Shown: positions 1 through 9,400 of the stretch, piece by piece
How the letters are laid out: each line of letters begins with the position of its first letter
Position numbering within the stretch: position 1 is the first letter of the stretch
Origin: Protostelium mycophagum
Lineage: Eukaryota > Evosea > Variosea > Protosteliida > Protosteliaceae
Assembly: GCA_002081555.1 (NCBI GenBank)
Contig: MZNV01003028.1
Coordinates: 1 to 24,453 of the forward strand
DNA length: 24,453 nucleotides
Direction: 5' to 3'
Notes under the pieces: generated by a model
Told to the model about the DNA's origin: nothing
Database searches by the model: none
The model's input: only the letters and a program-made list of their open reading frames with translations
Made by a program: the position numbers and the translations under genes

Positions 1-171
1 GTGAGTCCGCCGCGCAATGCGTTCCTGTGCGATAATCCCTTTCATTCTTTGCCTGAAATGTGTCGGCAGGATTAAATTCCATTCGCAGTAAAACACACGT
101 TAGTTAAGTAAAGATAAAGCTGTTGCTATGGACTTAACCGGGAATTTGAAACCGCTGTGCAATATTGTATA
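1..171. other. Left edge, no gene recognised
   Basis: No coding frame, RNA gene or repeat could be supported here. The first bases resemble a splice donor (GTGAGT), so the window may begin inside an intron of a gene lying to the left, but nothing confirms this. Confidence 0.3.
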
Positions 172-471
172 TTACCCGGCGGACACGGATTTGTACCAAT
201 TGAAAAATTATCGTTTGAAGCAAATAATTTTTCAACAATCCCGGTACAGTTGCGCTCACAGTGCCATTCCACCAGTGGCCCCACTGTTAGCGAATGGCGT
301 TACCAGTGCAGCGAATGGCCCTAATATTTTTTTATTAGCGAAAAAGTTTTAATATTTTGAACTTTGTACAAATCTGTGTCCGCCGGGTAATAGCTTACCG
401 GGATTATAAAAAAATAATCGCTTTTTCAAAATTAATTTTGAACTTTGTACAAATCTGTGTCCGTCGGGTAA
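172..471. mobile_element. TA-flanked MITE-like element with two right ends
   Basis: The left terminus begins TTACCCGGCGGACACGG at 172. Its reverse complement occurs twice on the right, ending GGGTAA at 390 and again at 471. Each terminus is bordered by the dinucleotide TA (170-171, 391-392, 472-473), the target-site pattern of Tc1/mariner-type elements. The interior has no coding frame, so this is a non-autonomous copy. A palindrome at 425-442 sits just inside the outer right end; the same palindrome lies just inside the terminus at 24403, which shows shared ancestry. The extra right terminus suggests a nested insertion or an internal rearrangement. Confidence 0.8.
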
Positions 472-616
472 TAAATGGATCTCTTTTCGAACAAAGCTTG
501 CAATAATTCCCCAACACGATGCATCGTCTTCTGTCGTCCATCGTCCTCTGGAAATGCGAAAAAAAGTTTAAATTTCGCTTTCCTTTGGTTTTGCATTTCC
601 GATTATCACACCACGA
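472..616 (+). promoter_or_regulatory. Short promoter region of the orphan membrane protein gene
   Basis: Only about 145 bp separate the MITE from the start codon at 617, so the element supplies much of the upstream DNA of this gene. No clear TATA box or other defined site was seen. Confidence 0.3.
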
Positions 617-3600
617 ATGTATGTGTTGTTACTTCTGGCGGGTATTCTACATGCATCTTCTGATCGTATCTGCACATTTACGGCCGATTGCGGATCTATC
701 GACATTAGCCAGGTTTGCCTTTGCAGCTGAGTTACCTTGAACTCTATTAGGTGAATCTGTGGAATTGTTCAGCACTTGGGATCAATGAAATAGTCCATCA
801 ACCTGAGTATACAGATAATATCATTTTGACCAGTAATTGTTCACTCAATCAACCTATTTTGACATCCTCGCTGACTCTAAACTATTCTATCATCACTATC
901 GACCGGTAATTCATTCAAATTAAATGATCAATTTGTTATTCATCATCAGCAGGGTCTCCTTGAAAAACATTAATATTTTCGCTCACGCTGTTATTTTCTA
1001 TTGGGAACATCACCAACTTGGGTGATTTCACATATGACGGACCCTATCTCTTACATAAACAGAACAACAGTCACCTTTATAATGGTCCAGGGTCAGTACT
1101 TACCCTCAAAAGATCTATCGGAGTAAGTAGGTCGTTCTTTTCTGTCATCGCCAATGTACACAGATCTCAATCATAATGATGAATGCCACTCTTTATATAA
1201 TGAATAGAAACATCGTCCTCACCAACTTATCTGCTTCTTTCAGTACGATCCACGCGAGAGCATACGAGCCCTCCTTCATACAAAGCCATTTCACAGAGAA
1301 TCAATGGTATATCGACTCCATCAATCTCCATGATGTAGTTTTTAGCGGTAGAAATGAAGTGAGTATCTGGCTCCAAGGAGATTGTATCCATTGTTGTAGA
1401 TCAAGGGTCGAACTTCTTTCTGGGGGAAATGCGTTGTGAACGGAACGTTAAGTGTGAGGTCAATCAGCCCATCGAATGTGACGATCGAAAGCATCAACAA
1501 TGGTGAATTCCGTCCACATTTTGAAATGTTGACCTTACGACAGCAACTTTCTCCTTCAATGATTATTCCGAATGGAATGATCTTCGAGTTAATGTGATAG
1601 GTGGATGATTTCATGGAGAATGTATTCATCACTATCACATCTGAGTCATTCGCAGGTGATCTGCGGATGAGTACTTCAATGACAAGAAAAATGAGTCTTT
1701 CTGTACTGGGAAATTCTACACTGCAATTAATGAATTCCCAAGACGCAATAATCGAAAGCATTGACGGTGACGGGAGAGTTGTTGCAGACGTCATATCTAC
1801 TTTGCTTACATATTACAAACATTCTCCATATGAATGGAGCATAAGAGAGCTGAACGTGTCCCTTCTCTACATCCGTAAGATCTTCGAAAATAGATTGAAA
1901 TTTGATGGATTGTAGAATACAATATTGACTTTACGGCGGAGGATGCCTCCATCAACATTGGACTCATGCAGCAAACTAGAGACATTGATATAACCCGAAT
2001 GACTGTGAGTTATTTCCGTGGTAATAAGAACAGTTGGCTCACGTTCGCTAGGCAAAGAAGGGATGGATTTCTGTGGGCCAAGTTGACAGTGATAGCTATT
2101 GTAGAGATGTGACACACTCAGAACTAGGCGTTAAGACGCATGATTGGTATCTGTCAAGACAATACGCACCTCACACCTTGGCAACCACAGTAAAGAAGGA
2201 CAGAGTTATATTCAGTGATCTGAATTTGTATGTGTTTTGGCGGGAAATACGAGTGACTAGTTGTAGATGCAAGAATTCGGATTGGATTGTCATCGAGGAC
2301 GTTGACAAAAATCAGACTTGGACTCTCAGTCAGTATTCGGTAAAAAGCCATGAAAAGATACATTTTCTTCGATTTATCATGCTTACATCTTTGTAGAGTG
2401 AATATATTTGGTATCTGCCAAGTGCCATAGCGCCATGTAGCACCAACTTCTCAGCCTATGGCGTGTCCGACTCAAACGCAAAAGGACGAGCCATCTTCTT
2501 CCAGGTGAATTTTATTCTCTTATCGCGATCACTTGCTACGATGTCAAATGACGAATCAGATCGCGGCCAGGGACACATTGCGAGTCACCAACACTACGTC
2601 CTTCAACGTGAGCTGCGATAGCGATACCGTCTTTATTACATGGGATCCGTTGTCACTGTATAGCGATGTAGGTCTTCTTCACAGCAATGTGACTTCTTTG
2701 CGTCTTGTTAAGAAGTATATTCATTTAGAAAAGGTGAGATGTGGCTTGAGGCCTTCTTATGTGGAATTCTCTTGGAGGACGTATTACACAAAGCGCTCCG
2801 ACATCTATTCCGGTCAAGCTAGTTTGAGCTTTCGAGCAACGTTCACCGAATGCCGGGTGGGTTCTTTGACATGTGCCAAAGATGACACTTTGACAGGCGG
2901 AGATACTTTATGTGACAACGATATATGGAGAAGGAAAGAGTGTGACGAACCCAACAATCGTTGGACGTGTGTTCTCAGCAAGAGATGTCTACGTGAGCGA
3001 GATTTGTTTCTATAGATGTAGATGTTTAGCTGACGTGACTTGGTCATTTATTTGTAAGCCTGACTGAGAACAGACAAAACCAAGTTGGACCTTCATACTT
3101 GGATATGACAACGAAAACGATATCTCTTTGATCGAGTTTTCTTTTGAGGAGCCAAACTATTGCCACCAATGTCTTTATGTTGTCGAGATCGACAGGAGAA
3201 ACTGGACTTCTTCAAAACATGTGAGTACCTCAATGGCAGCTGTTGAAATGCAATGTCACATTCCTCATCATCTGCAGGTCAAAGCCTCGATTCAATCTGC
3301 CTCACCAGCACCTTATCCTTACAAAGTTTGGCGAGAATGCGACTCCATCATGGAGGGTGATGTCTATGAGGGTGCGATCAGGGTTGAACTCCCACGGACC
3401 AATTGGGGAATCATATTCGGTGCTGTGGGCTCTGTCGTGTTTGTGATTATTGTGATCGTGATCGTGATCATCGTCATCTGGTTGAGAAGAATGAGAGCAC
3501 GCTCTGCAGAGAGGTAAATTTCTGCTCTTTATACAAACGTACATCAAAGAGCCCAAATTTTGTCTGAAATGGTGAATGAATAATAGAAATCCACTCATCC

Positions 3601-3725
3601 AACCCATCAACCAAAGTGAAGCAATTGGATACAATGAGGGCCAAGCCATCGAAGAGGAGGGACCATTGATCTCACATTTCCATTCTCAAGTACCCACGAT
3701 GAGGGCATCACAAGAGATTGAATAA
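617..3725 (+). CDS. Orphan type I membrane glycoprotein, 16 exons, about 793 aa
   Basis: Not assigned to a family. Phase-consistent exons are 617-712, 751-905, 950-1021, 1071-1122, 1164-1358, 1400-1502, 1544-1600, 1656-1874, 1916-2004, 2052-2339, 2397-2504, 2560-2966, 3016-3034, 3074-3220, 3278-3513 and 3587-3725, with no internal stop. The start gives a textbook signal peptide (MYVLLLLAGILHASS). The ectodomain is rich in N-glycosylation sequons (NCS, NVT, NST, NQT, NTT, NWT and others). Its first half has short recurring strand-like phrases such as VTIESINN and AIIESIDGD, which suggest a beta-solenoid; that is inference. A Cys-rich stretch precedes one hydrophobic helix of V and I residues (about 3415-3475), followed by a basic stop-transfer RRMRAR and an acidic tail of about 50 residues. 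A surface receptor or adhesin is likely. Intron 3221-3277 is a multiple of three and stop-free, so it could be retained. Confidence 0.8.
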
Positions 3726-3939
3726 AATGCAAAAGAAATACGCCTTTCGGTTTCCGAAATGTCTGTCATGCACCCATCGAATATGCAGCGATGATGTTAT
3801 TGAGATCTCGCTCAGATCATGGATGATGTAAGGAATAGTCTGATGGAAGATCTGGCCGAGAGAATGTGTTTGGTTGCCAGATACGTCAAAAACTGGTAAA
3901 TGTACATGCGATTGGTAGAGTAGATTTATGTGTAATGTC

Positions 3940-4279
3940 TTAAGCGTAGTTGGGCTTGAGTTTCTGGACAAGGGCGACATACTCTGCCTTGGCGGCATCC
4001 TGAGACTTTCCCTTGTTGGCGGTCCAAGCGTCCCACTTGGCTCTGGCCTCCATCTGGACAGCCCATGGCTGAGCTATGCAGATTTTAGTGGATGAGATGA
4101 ATAAGATCAAAACTTACAGCTGGTGTTGTCTCCAGCGGTGGCTTGCTTGTAGAGTCCGTACAGGGCGAGGAGCTCATCGTCAGAAGGCTTCTTGGTGAAG
4201 GTCTTAACTTCGGCGGCGGCAGATTCAAAATCCTGTCTTTTTTAGATAAAGACTACACAACAGAATTACATACGGTCAT
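3940..4279 (-). CDS. Acyl-CoA-binding protein, 84 aa
   Basis: Cytosolic carrier of medium- and long-chain acyl-CoA esters. Exons in gene order are 4279-4274 (only MT), 4232-4118 and 4073-3940, giving 84 residues against about 86 in typical single-domain ACBPs. The family landmarks are present: [19 protein letters not shown] in helix 2, then AKWDAW, and [10 protein letters not shown] near the end. Tyr27, Tyr30, Lys31, Lys53 and Tyr72 match the ligand-binding positions known for bovine ACBP. Introns are 41 nt (4233-4273) and 44 nt (4074-4117). The first exon has only six coding bases. The gene is convergent with the membrane-protein gene and divergent from taxilin, sharing a 137-bp promoter with it. 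Confidence 0.96.
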
Positions 4280-4416
4280 TGTGATTGTTTGTGTGATATA
4301 TCGTTTGATCGACACGTATGACTTCTCTTTTCGGAGAAATATTTCTCCGACAGTCTACAATGCTATAAAATGGGAAATTGGGATAATCAAGCGTGATCAA
4401 GATTTCAGGAGGACAA
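4280..4416. promoter_or_regulatory. Divergent ACBP/taxilin promoter with TATA box and 20-bp palindrome
   Basis: The 137 bp between the two start codons must drive both genes. It contains a perfect 20-bp palindrome at 4331-4350 (TCGGAGAAATATTTCTCCGA). TATAAAA follows at 4364-4370, about 47 bp before the taxilin ATG and in its orientation. The palindrome is a candidate binding site for a dimeric transcription factor. Confidence 0.55.
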
Positions 4417-6394
4417 ATGCAAGAAGGTACGCGGAAGGAGGAATTATATATCGATAGTTTACACTATTACATCAAAATACCATAGCTTTGAAGTTGTCAC
4501 TTTTGCATGAACATTGTATATCAGTTCTGATGGAAGAATAGTACAATCCAAAGGCAAAGCGCAGAACACTGCCAACATTCAAGATCTTCTGAGTGCTAAG
4601 ATCAATGAACTCGAAAAGACGGAGCTGATTGAGGAGGAAGAAGAGAAGAAATTTCGTGAGGATCATCTGCTTTATATACTCATCTTTGTGCAATTGATGC
4701 GATTATATCACTTTTAAAAATCAAGAAAATAATGCAATACCGGCATTGTCTTCCGATTAATCTGATTACACACAGAGATCGCAAACAAGAAACAAATGAA
4801 GGAGCTGCGGCAATGGATGGATGAGGTAAATTAATCAGAGCTTAGCGGCTTATTTTCTTCGATCTCATATCTCATCAATTATAGACCATAAGCTGTCCAT
4901 CTACCTCTAAAGAAGAGAAGATTAAAGCGCTCTCCGTAAAATTCCAAACACTGGTCAGTATATTTATTTTCTGTAATATTAATGTGATGACAGCAACATG
5001 ATAACAAATCACAAGAGAGAGAACTCACCGCTAAAACCAGAAAAATTGAAGAACTCACAAAAGCCAGAGATACATGTAAGAAGGACATCTCATGATTAAT
5101 AATACATCATTGTAGTCTGATGAACTTTTACTGAACACTGGTAGTACACACAGACTTGACGAAGATGACGCATTCTAGAAATAAAATGGAGAATTTATGT
5201 CGCGAATTGCAGAAGCAAAATAAACATGCTGTGGTGAGCAATTAGATCTTTCAAGTAATAAGATGGAGAATCAATAAAATATACCATAATAGTTAATTAT
5301 TATTCAGCAACTGCAAGAGAACAATAAGAAGGCGGCAGAGGAAGAGCAGATCCAACGTAACGAGATTTCCAAGAAATTTCACTCCAAGATACAAGAGATC
5401 TCTGCAAAATTGGAGGAACAAGGGGATGAGAGAGCACGTACAATGAAGGAGAACGAAGTGTCAGTATTTCTACAATTCAATTATTTTTGCATGTTTCGCA
5501 TAAAATTGTTTGACGATATTCTTTCCTTTCGATAAAAATGATTATGGTTTTGTCATTGAATAAATAAATTCCAGATTGAAGCAGAAGATATTAATCATGA
5601 TGGAAGAGTCGGAGATTAGAGAGAAACAATTTTTCACCAAGTTAAGAACAAAAGAGCTCGAGATGAAGCTACTCGAAGTCAAATTGCACGAGACCGTGCA
5701 GATAAGCCTCACTCAAGACCAAAAGGTAGTCACACCAACATTGTGTTTCTGAAACAATGACAAATATCTAAAACTTTATGCAATCATTTGAAGTATCTGC
5801 GATTTTACTAAAGATGTGTAGACTCACAGTCAATTGAGTTTGTATGAAGAAAAGATAACTACACAGAGTAAGAGTGAGAAGGACTTGAGATCCCAGCTGT
5901 CTCTCTACGCAGAGAAATTCGAGCAGTTCCAAGAGACGCTCCAAAAGTCCAATGACATCTTCAACACCTTCAAACAAGAGATGGAGAAAGTGAGTCTCCC
6001 CGTTTGAATTGTAGATTCAGTTCAAGATTGTGGTTGTACCACAGATAAGCGGAAACACAGCAGATCAACAATGAAGGGGTCACATAATATATTCGTTCTA
6101 TAACGTTGTAGATGTCCAAAACAATCAGGAAAAAAGACAAAGAGATCACTGAACTCAAGAAAAAATGTGAGCAGACAGACGTCGCGCTGATCAACTATGC
6201 GGAAGAAACAAACTCACACAAGAAGAAAATGGATCAATTGGTGGCACAAAAGAAGAAGCTGGAGGAGTTATGCAGGTGTGTAAATACATCTAATCGATCA
6301 ATGTTCGTGATCGAAATATGACACTATCTTTAGAGCATTACAGACCGAGAGGAAGAGTAATAGTGTTACTACTGATAACAACGGAGAGAACTGA
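4417..6394 (+). CDS. Taxilin family coiled-coil protein, about 366 aa
   Basis: Taxilins are cytosolic coiled-coil proteins that bind syntaxins and other trafficking partners. Exons are 4417-4426, 4542-4655, 4776-4825, 4885-4953, 4994-5075, 5154-5233, 5308-5459, 5575-5725, 5822-5989, 6112-6275 and 6334-6394, all phase-consistent. Diagnostic segments run in family order: LCRELQKQNK, then a KFHSKIQEISAKLEEQGDE block, a REKQF segment, a YAEKFEQFQETLQKSNDIF block, and MEKMSKTIRKKDKEI. The protein is shorter than mammalian taxilins and has almost no extension outside the conserved domain. The first exon, with a 115-nt first intron, was chosen because it is the only local ATG that joins in phase, and it lies below a TATA box; it is the least certain part. 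The gene converges on SMC6, with 77 bp between stop codons. Confidence 0.92.
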
Positions 6395-6471
6395 CAGCAT
6401 AAAACTTGCATCGACGTCGTTTTTATTTTCTTCGAGGGTTGATGTTCTCCACACGACACATGGGTTACTCT

Positions 6472-9400
6472 TTATTCCATTTGACTCTGTGTAAATGGCA
6501 GACTGCTTTGACCTCTAATCGGTGGTTGCATCTTGTTGATTTTGACATGTGGACCACCCACATTACTGTGCGCAATGAGCATGAGATGCAATTTCAACTT
6601 GAATGATCGATGATCCTCACCTAAAGTCATGTGGAGTGATGAAGATAAACTGTCGGTCCAATTGCTCCTTTGCGGCATCAATCAACAACTTGATAGACAG
6701 CTCTCTATTCATCGCGTCCATAAACACCTAACCCTGTCAGTATAAACATTTGCAGAAGAATCTCACGCACATCAAACTCGTCCATTGCCCTGAATGGACA
6801 CTCCATGGCTTCCCAAAGAGCGAGTAGAAGTGACACAGTCGAATAACTTCTCTCTCCTCCTGATAAAGCCCTGTAGATACTCAGTATCTTGTTTGAGCAT
6901 CTACAACTGATAACCTTGTGTCTGATACTGCTTTTTGTTGCTGTACCGGCCTCATTCTGTCCAGTTGTACTTCGATATCCAGCTTTTTTGTCTCGTGATC
7001 AAATTTCAAAGAGCCTGAGGAATTCAATTTTTATCTTCCCTCTATTCGAGATTTCAATTCATTTGAAATTTATCAAGACCAAATAAACACCTGAATATCC
7101 TTTTTTTGAAAGATACAAGTTGAAGAACGCAGTTGTTCTCATGGCTATAGACCTCCTGAAGCTGTGCCATTTTTCTGACCTTGAGTTGAGGGAGTGTTCC
7201 ATCTCTTTCTGATATCGTGACAGTCTGTCCACCTGCCTTCAATCAGCTATTTTTCTTTTTGCAGACATCACGTTGCAGAACTTTCAAGAAATCATCCTCA
7301 GGGTATCTTTAGAACGATTTTTGTGAAATCATATGATTGGGTTCCCACCGATGATTTTATGGCATTGTAGGAGTTGTTAGCTTCTTTGTATCTCTTCTTG
7401 ATAAGGTCTGGATCACGTTTACCCTTCCTCTCCCTCTCTATTTCTTCTCTACATGCTACTATCTCCCTCTCTATCTCCCTGGGCCCCATGGTCACTTCGA
7501 CCTGCCAAATGTCATGATGTCGTTTTTTATATTGCGATATCATGTGTATTCGTGAATGATGGTGATGATGATCATGTGACATGATGTCATGACATCATAA
7601 GATATCTCACGCTTGGGCATATTCTCTGTGCCTTCTCAGAGATCTCCTGTAGTTCCTGTTTTGCCCTCGCCATCTGACTCTTTCTGGCGTCCACATCCTA
7701 AACATCATCATCAAACATTCTTTACATCAACACACCTTCTCTCTCTCCGCAACCGCATTTCGAGCACGAGAGACCTTTGACGAGATTCCTTGCAATTTAG
7801 TGTGGAATTCCGTCAGACTCTGCTGGATTTTGTCGGTATCAGCCGCCCAAGCTTCGGCGATCCTTCTCTTCTCATCGATTTTCTTTTGGTGTGGGTCCTG
7901 CTCTTTTTTGGCGACGGCCGCGAGTTTTTCGAGTTCTGAGAGCTCTTGTGTTGCTCTATCCAGTTCTGCTTTCACTTCCTGCAAAACAATCATTCAGATG
8001 CACAATTAGATCTATAGATGCTAGATTCGAAGGCACATGACGCGGGCACAAAACAAGATCGGAGAAATCTCGACGAAATTTCATCGAGATCTCACCTCGA
8101 GCTTCGACAATGACTCTTCTACATCCTCTTGCTCCGGTTCTTTAAACGATCTGATGTCTTCTAACTCTCTGTTAAGGTTGGATATACTCTGGCTCCCTGC
8201 TTGCACTTGTTTCCTCAGCGCAGAAGTCTCACGTCTAAATTGATCCAGACGACTTTCCAACTTTCTGCGGTCCGGTCCGAGTTCAGAAAGTTCCTTGGAA
8301 AGTGATTCGATCCTGGATCTTGTGGATCTACAACCAGTCATTCAACATTGATATTGAGATGTACAGTGAAAAGATACCTGATCCTGTCTTCTACATTTAC
8401 ATTCAAAAACTTCCTCTCGCCTGACCAAGGCTGTAGAATCTGGGCTCCATTTCTGTACTATTCAATAAAAATTCCACGTGATAAACTAAACACAAAGAAT
8501 GTGTTGATGATCTTCAGACCTAATGTACAACTGTTGGTTGTCCAGAGTATAACAGCTCTTGACATTATGAGGTGCAGCATGTCCAAACATCACTTTTGTG
8601 GCTTCGGTTCTGTCGTTCAGCAGTATGATTTTCTCCACCTGTACGATATGTAAATATGATATCATACTTTCGGATTCTTCTTGTGGAAATATAAAGAGAT
8701 GCACCTTGGCTTGGTCTATGCACACATTCATCACTGCCGGGTGGTCATACCGTAACAGATCCATGACAGTCGTGAATCTACTGTCAGGCACGTCATCCCT
8801 GCCAAGATCATATACTCTGTCCTCAATTTTTGAGACGATGTAGCGGGGGTTCCTTTAGTCATTTTTAGTCTTTCTGATTTTCTTGATATTTTACGGGGTT
8901 GTAGATGGTGATAACTTACGGAAAGTGTGCCGATGCGGCTAACTGTTTCAACAAGACACCATCATTGGATTCATTATCCACTATAAAGGAAGTCAACACG
9001 CCCTTGAGTACCTGAAACACGTCATCACCCGACTTTTGGCGCCAAATCCAAAATTTGAAATTCAAACTCACCGCTTCCACGGGACTGGCCCATTTATCGT
9101 CCGTCAATTTGAGATTCAAACCAATGGGTCCCAGAGGTTTTTTGTTGAATCTGTTTGCGTTTCTTTCGATCAATTTCAACAACTCAGGCATGGCGCCTCC
9201 ATATGCGAGAACACTGTTGCCTTTTTGATGGTTCAAATCTCGCTCCTAACATGTTTTACTGAAAGCCCAGACATTCCGGAAACCCTTTCGTGTACAAAAA
9301 CACAATAAAGAGGTGATCTACCTCTCTGTCGGCGTGGTCTTTCTGCTGTCTAATGGAGCTCTCCCTCTCTGAAATTCCATCAGATTTTATGTGAAGAGAT

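Noticed and set aside
1601-1915. ATG at 1601 as an independent start
   Set aside because: The ATG lies in an intron (1601-1655); the downstream part of the frame is an internal exon of the 617-3725 gene.
3302-3649. 115-codon minus-strand frame rich in Asp/His
   Set aside because: It is the reverse complement of the Val/Ile transmembrane segment of the membrane-protein gene.
7298-7582. Frame starting [11 protein letters not shown]
   Set aside because: The His run is intronic DNA upstream of a genuine SMC6 coiled-coil exon; only the later part is coding.
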